NCBI RefSeq assembly: GCF_023555495.1
Contig: NZ_JALCZO010000002.1
Coordinates: 434,001 to 498,000, forward strand
Direction: 5' to 3'
From: Polaribacter sp. Z022
GTDB taxonomy: Bacteria > Bacteroidota > Bacteroidia > Flavobacteriales > Flavobacteriaceae
Length of the DNA stretch: 64,000 nucleotides
The notes beneath the pieces were generated by a model. That model saw nothing but the letters and a program-made list of their open reading frames with translations, was not told the origin of the DNA and searched no databases. Numbering within the stretch: position 1 is the first letter of the stretch; each line of letters starts with the position of its first letter. Made by a program: the position numbers and the translations under genes. Below, one piece after another: positions 54,068 to 63,382 of this stretch.

Positions 54068-54709
54068 TTAATTAGCTAATCCAGAGCCTAAATAAGTACT
54101 ATTTGAAACTATACTACCATCAGCAGAAATAAATGCAATAAATTGATGGATGGTATCTCCTGCATAAGAACTTGGTATTGAAACATTTTGTATTCCTGTA
54201 GTTCTATCAGCTCCATCTAAAATATATACTGATTCTTTTTTACTTGGGTTATATACTAAAACCATAGCTTTGTCATTAGTATTAGCATTTCCGTCAGTAG
54301 AGTTATCATCCCATGTGAAATTAACTTCACCTGGTGTAGTTAAATCAGTTGATCCATTTTGAGCACTTGATAAATTTCCTCTACTTAATAATGCTAAAGA
54401 ATAATCTATTGTGAAGTTTGGAGCAGTACCACCAACTGCATTATTCAATACATAAGACATTGCTGCATTAAACTCAGTCTTTTTTGTTGCAAACGACTTA
54501 TAGCCTAATTTAATGAACCCTAAATTTGGTTGTAAATATTCCAATGTAATAGAAAATCTATTACGTTGATTAACTTGTCCCTCTGTTCGAGGATTCCTAA
54601 CACTTGAAGGTTTGATTCTTAAATAATCAATTCCTTTCCAATTTCCTCCGATAACGTTTCCAACCTTACCAGATAATCCACCTAAAATACCTTGTGAAAT
54701 TTTTCCCAT
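54068..54709 (-). CDS. DUF6266 family protein
   Basis: A 213-residue protein without signal peptide. The N-terminus MGKISQGILGGLSGKVGNVI and GGNWKGIDYLRIKPSSVRNPRT are the signature of this Bacteroidetes family; the middle GFIKLGYKS...FNAAMSYVLNNAVGG and the C-terminal Ig-like part (VNFTWDDNSTDGNANTNDKAMVLVYN) complete it. The G-rich, basic start resembles phage-like structural or DNA-binding proteins, but no function is known. Alone in its transcription unit, with its own strong terminator. Confidence 0.8.
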   Translation of the reverse strand: MGKISQGILGGLSGKVGNVIGGNWKGIDYLRIKPSSVRNPRTEGQVNQRNRFSITLEYLQPNLGFIKLGYKSFATKKTEFNAAMSYVLNNAVGGTAPNFTIDYSLALLSRGNLSSAQNGSTDLTTPGEVNFTWDDNSTDGNANTNDKAMVLVYNPSKKESVYILDGADRTTGIQNVSIPSSYAGDTIHQFIAFISADGSIVSNSTYLGSGLAN

Positions 54710-54840
54710 TTTACTTCGATTTAAATATTAATATACATTTGGAGTTGGTACGGATTTGGTTTTAACTTGTACCAACTATAGTAATATATCGCAAATTTTA
54801 TGCAATAAAGAGCGTTTCATTTTTGTTGCCCTTTGTTGCC

Positions 54841-55263
54841 CTAATTTGCGTTTTTAAAGGCATTTTTGATATATGCTATTTTTAAAAGTGACATTTTTTT
54901 AATGACATTCTGTAACTCTTTTTCTTTTTTAGAAATTATACTGACAGCTTTTATATGCTTAATAATTTCTAAATCTTTACTTGATTCAAAACCTTTTAAT
55001 AAAGTGTTTTTACAATCGTTTATAGAAATAAAAGGAATAACACTGCCTTTTAAATAATATGCATAAAATCCGCCTATTTGAAGCATCATAGATAAATGAT
55101 ATAGTGTGTTTTTATCTTCTTCATTTTTTAACATTATTACAAAACAATTAGGGCAGGGGAGATCTAATGGTTTTCCACTGTTTAATCCTTTGTTTAGTAT
55201 AAAAAAGTGAGGGTTTGAGTAAGTGCGCCCAATCTGATGGGTCTTGATTTCAAAAGTTGACAT
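54841..55263 (-). CDS. DUF6943-like hypothetical protein
   Basis: A 140-residue protein starting MSTFEIKTHQIGRTYSNPHF, with LNSGKPLDLPCPNCFVI (a CPxC pair), ALYYLS-like NTLYHLSMMLQIGGFYAYYLKGSVIPF and a helical, lysine-rich end. From memory it resembles the DUF6943 family of Bacteroidetes accessory regions. An in-frame upstream start at 55302 would add 13 residues that look unlike protein (RSAAKHNFNWIP), so I chose ATG 55263. Function unknown. Confidence 0.65.
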   Translation of the reverse strand: MSTFEIKTHQIGRTYSNPHFFILNKGLNSGKPLDLPCPNCFVIMLKNEEDKNTLYHLSMMLQIGGFYAYYLKGSVIPFISINDCKNTLLKGFESSKDLEIIKHIKAVSIISKKEKELQNVIKKMSLLKIAYIKNAFKNAN

Positions 55264-55771
55264 AGGTATCCAATTAAAATTATGCTTCGCTGCGCTTCGC
55301 ACATTTTTTTGGAAGTAAAAAGAGATATGCCTTAGACTAGTGCCTTTGGATAGGTTGTCAAGGTTTTTGGGTAAAAGTTTTTTGTGTTAGAAGGTAAAAT
55401 GAAATTGAAAAAAATATTAGAAAAAGTTTTATTCAAAACCCTTAGGGCTTGACCATTACAGGCTTAAAGCGTTGGGTGATGCAAGGCACTTATATTTGCT
55501 ATTTTTTATTTTACCGTTCTAAATGTTGTTATTTTAGGATTATTTTTTTTAGTGAAATGAAACAAACAAAGACTTGAGATAAGGAATACTTGGATATTTC
55601 GACTACGCTCAATACAGGCTTTAGCGATGGTTTTGTGCAGATGAATGAGATAAGAAATAATAAACTAAAAATGTTTTTTTAAAATTTAATATCTTTTCTA
55701 TTGTGAGTTTACGCTCACATTCTTTTTCATAGCAATTTTTACCCACCTCTCATAGAAGTGGGTTTTCTATT
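55264..55771. other. 508-bp gene-free stretch
   Basis: No supported ORF on either strand. It holds hairpins TGTGAGTTTACGCTCACA (55702-55719) and ACCCAC..GTGGGT (near 55741-55763), the latter just past the SRAP stop and probably its terminator; a TTCGACTACGCTCAATACAG piece (55597-55616) that looks like a fragment of the palindromic repeat family; and GC-richer scraps (TTAAAGCGTTGGGTGATGCA near 55463) that resemble decayed element DNA. Confidence 0.6.
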
Positions 55772-56509
55772 TTAAAACAAACTTTTTTGAGTAGGAGTTT
55801 CTTCTATTATACTAGGTACATTTGTATTAATTTTATTTGAAAATAAATCTTGTGAAACTGGATAGGTTACTAATTCTTGATTTGTAAACGAATTTAATAG
55901 TCTTTTTACATTTTTTAAATCTGTTGCATTTAACCATTCCCAATAATTTGAGGGATCTAATATTAAAGGCATTCTATAACTCCCTAATTTATTTGGCTTA
56001 TTGTGAATTTCCTTAAACATCTTATTTGCCTCTGTTGTTATAATAGAAGCTGAATAAATAGGTCTTTGTGAATTATCATCTAAAACAGAATAAATACCTG
56101 CAAAAGCGAGTAAATCGTGGTTCTTTTCCTTAAAATAGTAAGGCACTTTTCTTTTTACTCCCGAAATTGTATGTGGTTCAAATAAACCATCTGCAAAAAT
56201 TAAACACCTCTGCCAATTTATAAACTGACTGTATAAATTACTATGAAATAGCCTTTCTTTAGTAGCGTTAAGAGTATTTGTCTTAATTAAAAAGTCTTTT
56301 CTTTTATTTATATCGTATTCAGTTGGCAGTAAACCCCAAGTTGCTAACTCCAATAACTCTGGGTCGTCTTGTTTTGCAATCACTAAATTTTTATTTTCCC
56401 ATCCATTAAAATGAAAATAGGATTCAAAAGAATCGGGGTAATTAAAAATCATTTTAGACTTTTTCTCAATGTCTTCTTTTGATTTAGTTAAAGAAATATG
56501 CATACACAT
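55772..56509 (-). CDS. SOS response-associated peptidase (SRAP/HMCES, YedK-like)
   Basis: Covalently traps abasic sites in single-stranded DNA through its second residue. The 245-residue protein begins M-C (Cys2 nucleophile after Met removal), has NTLNATKERLF (Asn of the active site, about 93-100), CLIFADGLFEP (catalytic Glu; usually ADGFYEW) and FKEIHNKPNKLGSYRMPLIL (active-site His, with a short insertion before the usual MP). Length fits. It is often carried on mobile or accessory DNA in Bacteroidetes, as its surroundings suggest here. Confidence 0.9.
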   Translation of the reverse strand: MCMHISLTKSKEDIEKKSKMIFNYPDSFESYFHFNGWENKNLVIAKQDDPELLELATWGLLPTEYDINKRKDFLIKTNTLNATKERLFHSNLYSQFINWQRCLIFADGLFEPHTISGVKRKVPYYFKEKNHDLLAFAGIYSVLDDNSQRPIYSASIITTEANKMFKEIHNKPNKLGSYRMPLILDPSNYWEWLNATDLKNVKRLLNSFTNQELVTYPVSQDLFSNKINTNVPSIIEETPTQKSLF

Positions 56510-57266
56510 AGAAATACTTTTTATTTAAAGATACTATAAAAAAATAATATTAAATTACCTAGTGCGCTGGCAGAAGCGAAAATAAGTGTATGCCTTTTTA
56601 TTTGTATTGTTCTTTTTTTATTATTGGTTTTGTTAAAAGCGGTTGCTATAAATTACCTTTTACCTAAAGTATTATTATATGTTATTACTAACTATTAATA
56701 AAACCAAATGAGCATCCGCTTTTAGTGAGACTAATTTACTTGTAATTATTTGACAAATAAACAGGTATATTCTTATTGGCTTTTCTTGATTTTATAGGTG
56801 CTTAGAAATTATTATAGATACTTCAACTTTATTATGATAGTTTACCTTGTTTTATGAAGACGATAAAAGCACTTATAAAAACAATGCAACAGTGTTAGAA
56901 TCTTTATTAAATAACTATAGTATCCTATTATGTAACTACGTGAGCGTTGGATGAGCCGCTATTTTACATAATGGCGTTATAGACCAGAAATTAAATGAAT
57001 GTGTATATAACTGCTCATTATGTAAATATAGCTTTGGAGAGTTTTGTGTTTTATGAAAACAATAGTAAAGATTGCTTTTTATAGTTGTGCAATGAATTTA
57101 CGAATGAAACAAGCTGTAAAATGCAAGTACCACTAGAATATTAAAATGCTAAACTAGTATTGGAAAGCGGAACAATACAAAAGACAGAGGGTTTTGAGTC
57201 GTGAAAAAACTGGGTTTTGTGTTGTGCTTGATTATTAAAAACCAATACTAATATCAACAAGGAAAA
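56510..57266. other. 757-bp gene-free stretch rich in inverted repeats
   Basis: No supported ORF. Visible structure: AAAAGCGGTTGCT (56635-56647) with AGCATCCGCTTTT (56711-56723), 12 of 13 paired; TTGGTTTT (56624-56631) with AAAACCAA (56700-56707); the two pairings cross, as in a pseudoknot. Further on ATTATGTAA (56927-56935), its inverse TTACATAAT (56964-56972) and a third direct copy (57017-57025), with GAGCGTTGGATGAGC and ATGGCGTTATAGACC nearby. The wording resembles repeated recombination-site-like intergenic DNA of Flavobacteria. It lies downstream of the PIN gene, at the edge of the defence-type operon. Confidence 0.55.
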
Positions 57267-57872
57267 TTATACTTTAATTAGTGTAGCAATGTGTTTATCT
57301 AATAGTGTAGGACTCATTGTTACAATATTAACATCTTCAACCCAAAAATCTTTATCATCTGTAACTAAATAATATCCTTTTTTTTTGCAAAGATTAAAGT
57401 AATAATAATCGTTAAAATCTAAATTTTTTGGAGGGTCTTTAAGGATATGTTTAAATTTAAATGTAGAACCAAATTCATCATTAATTAAATCAATTGATGA
57501 ATGGTAATTTTTTATTTCGTCACAAATCAAATTGTAAGCTATTTTATATTCTAATGAACATCTAAAAACATCTTTGTAGTAACTTTTTGAAGGTGTAAAA
57601 TTTGGCTGTAATTGTTTTGTTTTTTTTAAGTGTTTAGCATAATAAACATCTCTAATAATTCTATTAATTACTTCTGAAATAACAAGAGCAGAAACAACAA
57701 TCCTAACTTTTGTGTTCTTTAGTATTTTATCAAAAAATAAGAGATAATTTTTATCTTTATAAGATTGATTATTCTTTGGAACTAATATTTTTAGCCAAAT
57801 ATTTGCATCAAGGAAATAATTTTCACTGTTATTTATTGAATGAGAAGATGCTTTTGAATAATGAAAAGACAT
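57267..57872 (-). CDS. PIN-domain protein
   Basis: A 201-residue predicted Mg-dependent RNase. Acidic active-site positions: Asp in NYFLDANIWLKIL (about 23), Glu in VISEVINRII (about 65), and Asp residues in YLVTDDKDFWVED (about 176-182), all as in PIN nucleases. No antitoxin-like gene adjoins it; the neighbour 8 bp upstream is a STAS-like protein. It is the last gene of the leftward operon, so it may be the effector whose activity is gated by the other members. Confidence 0.85.
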   Translation of the reverse strand: MSFHYSKASSHSINNSENYFLDANIWLKILVPKNNQSYKDKNYLLFFDKILKNTKVRIVVSALVISEVINRIIRDVYYAKHLKKTKQLQPNFTPSKSYYKDVFRCSLEYKIAYNLICDEIKNYHSSIDLINDEFGSTFKFKHILKDPPKNLDFNDYYYFNLCKKKGYYLVTDDKDFWVEDVNIVTMSPTLLDKHIATLIKV

Positions 57873-57880
57873 ACTAGCTT

Positions 57881-58204
57881 TTAAAGAGATTGAAGAGCAT
57901 TATCAACTAAAGCATCATACTCATCACCCATTAAAGCGTTCTCAATTACATCATTTACTTTGTACGAAAATAATTCTTTATCAGAAGGGTATTCAAATTT
58001 TAAATATTGAATTTCATTTGAATTATTAATTGCATAACAGCCAATTGACTCGTTTAAAAAAGCAGTAGAAATACGTTTTATACCAATAAAAGAAATGACA
58101 ATCTCTGATGGCTTGTAGTTTTTGATAGCTTTATAAAGGGAAGAGCCATCAGTAAGATTTATTGCTAAATCTGATTTTATAATATCTAAAATATTGATAT
58201 TCAT
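57881..58204 (-). CDS. STAS-like protein (DUF4325)
   Basis: A 107-residue protein of the STAS-like DUF4325 type: EIVISFIGIKRISTAFLNES is the characteristic strand-helix with the position that is phosphorylated in anti-sigma-factor antagonists. DUF4325 proteins usually pair with a GHKL ATPase, as here (next gene upstream, 48 bp), by analogy to SpoIIAA/SpoIIAB. The Ser/Thr in the RISTAF loop is a plausible phospho-site. It may sequester or release its partner depending on phosphorylation. Function in defence is inferred. Confidence 0.75.
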   Translation of the reverse strand: MNINILDIIKSDLAINLTDGSSLYKAIKNYKPSEIVISFIGIKRISTAFLNESIGCYAINNSNEIQYLKFEYPSDKELFSYKVNDVIENALMGDEYDALVDNALQSL

Positions 58205-58252
58205 ATTGTAAAGTTACTAAAAAAATATTTTAATAAGGTGTGCAAAAGTATT

Positions 58253-59092
58253 TTAATTATAATTAAAAAACAAATTTAATATTGACCCAACATAAGGGGT
58301 TTGAAATGTAAATTTTTTTATTACAGCATTTTCTAATTCAGTACTCCAAAAAGTATCACCAGTAATTATCTGTAAATTACCTTTTGTTCGGTTAAAGTAC
58401 GAATTTAAATCATATAAACCTAAACCGCCTGGAGAGCTTTTAGTTGTATTTCTTTTCTTTAAAGCCCATTTTATTGCATCGTAATCATTATTTATAACAT
58501 TTTCTGTTCTTTCTTTTATTGCAGGTAAAAACCCAATACCTATATCTACCATCGAAAAAGTTAAGATTTTCTTTTCTGGATAATATTGACCACATACATA
58601 GAAGTCTTCGGTAGATTTTGAGTGAATTTGTATGTTACAAAAAACCTCAATAAGGGATTCTAAAATTTCGTCTTTTTCCTTTTCAGAAAAATTTGGCATA
58701 CCTCTATGATTTAATAAGTCATTTTCGATATAATCAATAAAGCCAATTTTATCATTTGGAGAAATACTTTTATAATTAATGGTAGACTGCTGTTCATCAG
58801 CAATTTTAGTGCCATTCTTAAAAAAACCATTTCTAAATAAAACATCAAAATGCTCTCTTAAATAGTTTATGTCTGTTGAAAAAACTAAATTATTTTCTTT
58901 GTTTAGTTTAGTTAAAATACTTCCAAATAATGCGCTTAAATTGGCGTCAAACCAGTTTAAATGATAAAAGTCTAAATAAATAGTTTCGTTATAATAGTCT
59001 GAAGCTGACTTATAAAATTCAAATAATTTTTTTGTACCAGCGAAATTGGTACTTATATTTCCTGATAATTCATAAACAATCTTACTCTCCAT
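58253..59092 (-). CDS. GHKL (histidine-kinase-like) ATPase, anti-sigma-type
   Basis: A 279-residue soluble protein. The C-terminal half has the GHKL boxes: N-box LIEVFCNIQIHS (about 145-157), G1 FSMVDIGIGFLP (about 180-190) and G2 SPGGLGLYDLNSYF (about 223-236). There is no H-box, no membrane helix and no receiver, so it is not a sensor kinase; it resembles SpoIIAB-type Ser/Thr kinases. The N-terminal 100 residues (YLDFYHLNWFDANLSALFGSIL) look like a STAS-type fold, making it a possible STAS-ATPase fusion. It starts 1 bp after the McrC stop. Confidence 0.78.
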   Translation of the reverse strand: MESKIVYELSGNISTNFAGTKKLFEFYKSASDYYNETIYLDFYHLNWFDANLSALFGSILTKLNKENNLVFSTDINYLREHFDVLFRNGFFKNGTKIADEQQSTINYKSISPNDKIGFIDYIENDLLNHRGMPNFSEKEKDEILESLIEVFCNIQIHSKSTEDFYVCGQYYPEKKILTFSMVDIGIGFLPAIKERTENVINNDYDAIKWALKKRNTTKSSPGGLGLYDLNSYFNRTKGNLQIITGDTFWSTELENAVIKKFTFQTPYVGSILNLFFNYN

Positions 59093-59093
59093 A

Positions 59094-60344
59094 TTAAATT
59101 ACTTTCTCTTTAAACTTACTAAATATTTCATTTGCAATATTATTACTTTCTCTTAAACCATTATCATTAATAATATTTATAAAACCTAATTTACATTGAT
59201 TCGTTTTATTTTCATTTGGAGTATGATGATAATTACCGAACTCACTATCTTTTTGATCTATTTTAGGGTATAGCAACATACTCTTTTCAGCTTTCCAATA
59301 TAGATTGTAAGCAAACATTTGTTTTAAATCATCGTCAGATGGTTTGTAAGAACTTACTATTTTCCATTTTGTATCTATGATATAGGTTTCTTCATTATGT
59401 TTAATTACTATATCTGGTTTTATTCTTTTAGTTTCCCAAAACTGTGTTGAGTTTTGTGGAGATACATAATAATTTTTAGGCTTATGTTTCTGTAATATTC
59501 TATATACATATTCTTCCCATAATTTATTCATATCAAATAATAATGTTAACATATTATCATTACCAGAATTAAGATTAGGAGAATAATTTAATATTATCAT
59601 TTTAGCAATATCAATTGCTTTGTTATAAGGTTGTGTTTTTCTATTTGGTATTATTTTTGAAAAATGAATACTATTAATATTTACTTCTTTAAAATCAGAA
59701 AAATGAAAAAGTATTCTATTTAATTTGTCTTTTAAAATCCCTGTAATAAAACTATCTAAAATTTGTAAGCCTTTAAATAATATTTGATGCAATAAGTGAT
59801 CTTTATCATAGACTTGATGTTCACAATAAAAACGTTCTTTATGTATAATATTCTTTTGAATATTTTTTGTAAAAACTAACTTCCCTTTTAAAGCTAATTG
59901 ATTTTCTTGAACTCTTCTATATTTTTTTATCAACCCTTTTTGAATGAGTTCTTCAATTTCATTTAAATACATTTCAAAATACACTTCTAAAATTGAGTTG
60001 TATCTCTTTTTTAAAGCAGTTTCAGATATATTATCTACATTGATATGTTTACATACTTTAAGCATATTTAATAAGACATTTTGCCAAGTCTTTTTTTGGG
60101 TTTCTGAATTGGAAGTATCTTTATCTGCTTTAGGTAGAATTTCAATTGTTAAACCGTTAATTTGTATTACACCAACATAACTATTGAATTTTATTCCTTT
60201 GTGAATTATTGTATAATATTTGTTATCGTTCTTTTCATTAAACTTTACCATAGCATTAAAATGACTTTCTGTAAAATCATTTTCTTTACTATCAAACTTT
60301 AATTTTTGATATTCAAAGACTTGTATGAGGTTTTTCTTACCCAC
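59094..60344 (-). CDS. mcrC: McrC-family nuclease subunit of a McrBC-like system
   Basis: A 416-residue partner of McrB. The N-terminal part has the McrC signature YVGVIQINGLTIEILPKADK (about 52-71); the middle VQENQLALKGKLVFTKNI; the C-terminal PD-(D/E)XK core is IKPDIVIKH...YIIDTKWKIV (Asp about 309, Asp-x-Lys about 320-322), the nuclease site. Start GTG at 60344, 2 bp after the McrB stop, so the two are translationally coupled as in known McrBC operons. Confidence 0.92.
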   Translation of the reverse strand: MGKKNLIQVFEYQKLKFDSKENDFTESHFNAMVKFNEKNDNKYYTIIHKGIKFNSYVGVIQINGLTIEILPKADKDTSNSETQKKTWQNVLLNMLKVCKHINVDNISETALKKRYNSILEVYFEMYLNEIEELIQKGLIKKYRRVQENQLALKGKLVFTKNIQKNIIHKERFYCEHQVYDKDHLLHQILFKGLQILDSFITGILKDKLNRILFHFSDFKEVNINSIHFSKIIPNRKTQPYNKAIDIAKMIILNYSPNLNSGNDNMLTLLFDMNKLWEEYVYRILQKHKPKNYYVSPQNSTQFWETKRIKPDIVIKHNEETYIIDTKWKIVSSYKPSDDDLKQMFAYNLYWKAEKSMLLYPKIDQKDSEFGNYHHTPNENKTNQCKLGFINIINDNGLRESNNIANEIFSKFKEKVI

Positions 60345-60346
60345 AA

Positions 60347-63300
60347 TTATTGATCATAAATTGAAGTAAAAGAACTTGCTTTCCAACTATCTTCATCTGT
60401 AAAAGCATATACCGCTTTCTCTCTTAAATTTTCAGCGTCTTCATATTTTTCTGTAAAGTTTTTAGCGAATGAAACTTTATCGCTTTCTTCTTTTAGTTTA
60501 ATAAATTTGTCTCCTAATACTAAACCAATTTTTCCATAATCGCCAAAGAAATATTCTTCTAATAATGGTATTACTTTGTTTTTAAAAGTATCTTTTAAAT
60601 CATCAAGAGTTTCAATGTTTAAAAAATATGAATGTCCTATTTTATGGTCTTTGTCTATTAGGATTTCTATTCTATCATTAATAGTTGTTAATAGTATTTC
60701 TAATTCTATCTCTTCAATTTTTTTACCCTCTAAAAGTGTTGAATTTGGAGCGACTTCTGTAAAAGAAAACCTTCTTCTTAAAGCTGTGTCTAATGCTTCT
60801 ACACTTCTATCTGCAGTATTCATTGTACCTATAATGTAAAGATTTTTAGGTATGCCAAATTCATCTTTAGAATATGGAAGTTTTACAGTAATTGATTCTC
60901 TTGATTTTAACCTTTTATCTTCTTCAAGAAGCGTAATTAATTCACCAAAAATAGAAGAGATATTACCTCTGTTTATTTCATCAACAATTAAAACATAATT
61001 AGAATTCTTCTCCTCTGTATTTCTATTTGTAAACGTATTTTCTAAATAATCAATATTAATATCATCATTATTAAATTGATAAATAGTTTGTTGAGATATT
61101 TTTTTATCTACAAATAAACTTGGATTTGCATTTAAGTTTGTTGCAATCCATCTTACATTACGAAAATGATGATATGGAAAATCTGAAGATTCTTTATAAT
61201 CATAATCACCTTCTATAACTCCAATTGCATCAATAATGTTATTTCCTAGAGAAACTAATACTACATCACCTTCTTTCATCCAATGTTTAAAAGCGTGTGT
61301 AGCTGTTAAACTATAGGAGGATTTTTCTACTTCTTCTGGAAATAAGTTTTGAAACTCTTTTTTGTAGTTTTTCCAATCTTTTGATGTAATTTTATTTAAA
61401 TCATTATTACCTCCATAACCTAATGCAATTTGGTTGTTGTCTATACACCAATCGTGAACGTCTTTACGATTTTTACCACCCAAACTCATTTTAAAGTAAT
61501 TACAGTTCTTAAAATCTACATTATTTAAGTTTGTTTTTATAGTACCTTCAACCCCTTTTGCTTTGTTAGACAAAAGTTTAAAAATACCATCTTCAACCTC
61601 ATAAGTAACATTGTTGTTTTCTGTTTTTGGCTTTATGCCTTCAACAAAATCTTCATAACTCATAGATTGGTGAAATGTTGTAAAAACAATTTGACCTTGT
61701 TCAACCAACTCTTTATATCTATTATTTAAAGTTGTTCTACTTTTATGAGTTGTATTGTCAATAATCTTTATAGCTAATTCTTTTGTTTTGTAAGTTTTAC
61801 CAGTTCCTGGAGGACCATATAGAATTTGATTTACTGGTGCTGAATTTAAATCTTGACTGTTAGCTAATTTTTCATTAAAAAATGGTATGAAATTAGAATA
61901 CCCTTTTCCTTTGTGTTCAAAAGAAGTTCTTCTACCAAATTCAAACCTACTTACTTTTGATAATTCAATAAAGTTTTCTTGATTGAATGTTGAAATATTC
62001 TTTTTCTTTACATAATATTCTAAATATGCTACAAAATTAGTAGAGTATATATCTATTGTTGAATCAGCGTAACCATCTAAATATTCTATATATTCTTCTT
62101 TTAAAGATGAAATTGTATTCTCTTCCATTATATTGTTATTTTTTTGTTCTTCATTCCATAACCAAGCCTCGTAAGAGAGTTGATAAAAAGGTTTGTCTGT
62201 TTTTAATTGCAGTTGTTTTAAAATGTTTTTATAATCATCGAATGTTTTAAATTTAGGATTGATGCTAAATACACTTTTTAAATATGGTTTTGTTGGCCCA
62301 TTTATTGGAAAGTATTTTATTGGATTTACATTAAATAAGGCTTCTGTTAGTTTTGTTATTGCAATACCTCTTATTTGTAGTAAGTCTTCAAAAGAATCAT
62401 TATTAATTTCATCATTTAAAACTTGAAAGAAGAAAGACCATAAACGCTCAATTTCATTATTAACTCTTAATTCTTTGTAAGGAAACATCCATACTTTTTG
62501 AGCATTAGAAGAAGGAATTCCAAATTCATCTTTTGGATAATGAATATTTAATTGTTCTGAAATGTTTTGTAATATTTGTAATCTACGACTATCTCCATAT
62601 TTATTTATGTAGCAGAAGAAAGTAAAAGGATCTATAACCTCTAAATCTATATCAACGTTATTAGCATCTCTATCTGAAAAACCAGTTACACCTGCATCTT
62701 TTAAAACCTCTATTAATTTAGGTTGTTCATTTTCTGTGTCTTTTAAATAATTAGCTATTGCCAAATGTGTTTTAACCCAAGTGAATTTATCTTCACTTTT
62801 ATTTATTGTTCTTTCGTTTAAAAAAGCAAAGTAATTTTGTCTGCCTAAAATAGCTTGTGGAATTCCATTCCCATTCCTATCATTATATTCAAAAAAAGCT
62901 TCGTTTATGCTTCTGCTTTTACCGTAGATAATATAAGAAATATATGTTTTTATCTCATCAAAATTATTCTTATTAGGTAAGAATAAATCCTTTTCAAGAA
63001 AGAAATTGTCTATTTCATCTAATCTAAATTCTACACTTTTTATAGTGTCACCTAAATATTGCTTGTAAGAAGTTTGCCCTTTATCTAATAACCATTTCGC
63101 AAAATTTCTTTTAAGAGAATTAGTTTTTTTAATACACTCAAAACCTAAATTAGTTAGAAAAGTACGTGATTGAATAGAATTAAAATCATTAGAATTCAAT
63201 TCTTCATTATTAACGTATTTATTTGCAATAGAAATTACATATTTAGGAGGGTATTCTTTATTACTGAACAATAAAGCATATTCTGTAGCATTTCTTCTTG

Positions 63301-63382
63301 AATTATAGATACCTTTATTATCTATTTCTTGTATGGCAGAAATTATATGTTCTTTATTAATATTATTAGGTATGTTACTCAT
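60347..63382 (-). CDS. mcrB: McrB-family AAA+ GTPase with inserted EVE/PUA-like domain
   Basis: The motor subunit of a type IV restriction-like system (1011 residues; E. coli McrB has 459). The N-terminal half (1-500) holds a recognition or coiled region of unknown fold, beginning with an ISAIQEIDNKGIYNSRRNAT segment. The AAA+ core starts with Walker A QILYGPPGTGKTYKT (about 515-530), has Walker B VLIVDEINRGNISSIFGEL (about 795-813), NTxD motif GTMNTADRSVEALD (about 850-863) and RRRFSF. Between Walker A and B lies an extra block (about 605-785; KMSLGGKNRKDVHDWCIDNN, GYGGNNDLN, MKEGDVVLVSLGNN, IDAIGVIEGDYDY, RNVRWIATNLN) with the order of an EVE/PUA-like domain that reads modified bases. Its start overlaps the upstream gene by 8 bp if that gene ends at 63375. 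Confidence 0.9.
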   Translation of the reverse strand: MSNIPNNINKEHIISAIQEIDNKGIYNSRRNATEYALLFSNKEYPPKYVISIANKYVNNEELNSNDFNSIQSRTFLTNLGFECIKKTNSLKRNFAKWLLDKGQTSYKQYLGDTIKSVEFRLDEIDNFFLEKDLFLPNKNNFDEIKTYISYIIYGKSRSINEAFFEYNDRNGNGIPQAILGRQNYFAFLNERTINKSEDKFTWVKTHLAIANYLKDTENEQPKLIEVLKDAGVTGFSDRDANNVDIDLEVIDPFTFFCYINKYGDSRRLQILQNISEQLNIHYPKDEFGIPSSNAQKVWMFPYKELRVNNEIERLWSFFFQVLNDEINNDSFEDLLQIRGIAITKLTEALFNVNPIKYFPINGPTKPYLKSVFSINPKFKTFDDYKNILKQLQLKTDKPFYQLSYEAWLWNEEQKNNNIMEENTISSLKEEYIEYLDGYADSTIDIYSTNFVAYLEYYVKKKNISTFNQENFIELSKVSRFEFGRRTSFEHKGKGYSNFIPFFNEKLANSQDLNSAPVNQILYGPPGTGKTYKTKELAIKIIDNTTHKSRTTLNNRYKELVEQGQIVFTTFHQSMSYEDFVEGIKPKTENNNVTYEVEDGIFKLLSNKAKGVEGTIKTNLNNVDFKNCNYFKMSLGGKNRKDVHDWCIDNNQIALGYGGNNDLNKITSKDWKNYKKEFQNLFPEEVEKSSYSLTATHAFKHWMKEGDVVLVSLGNNIIDAIGVIEGDYDYKESSDFPYHHFRNVRWIATNLNANPSLFVDKKISQQTIYQFNNDDINIDYLENTFTNRNTEEKNSNYVLIVDEINRGNISSIFGELITLLEEDKRLKSRESITVKLPYSKDEFGIPKNLYIIGTMNTADRSVEALDTALRRRFSFTEVAPNSTLLEGKKIEEIELEILLTTINDRIEILIDKDHKIGHSYFLNIETLDDLKDTFKNKVIPLLEEYFFGDYGKIGLVLGDKFIKLKEESDKVSFAKNFTEKYEDAENLREKAVYAFTDEDSWKASSFTSIYDQ

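Larger units (their letters stand above)
53937..54843. repeat. 12-bp inverted repeat flanking the DUF6266 gene
   Basis: TAGGGCAACAAA at 53937-53948 and its exact inverse TTTGTTGCCCTA at 54832-54843; a second partial copy TTTGTTGCCCT lies at 54822-54832. They bracket the DUF6266 gene and its terminator in a 907-bp unit. The right copy overlaps the stop of the next gene. Could be ends of a mobile cassette or coincidence of A/T-rich sequence. Confidence 0.4.

Noticed and set aside
57267..58204. PIN plus the small upstream gene as a classical VapBC toxin-antitoxin pair
   Set aside because: The small gene is STAS-like DUF4325, not a ribbon-helix-helix or AbrB-type antitoxin, and the pair continues a longer operon.
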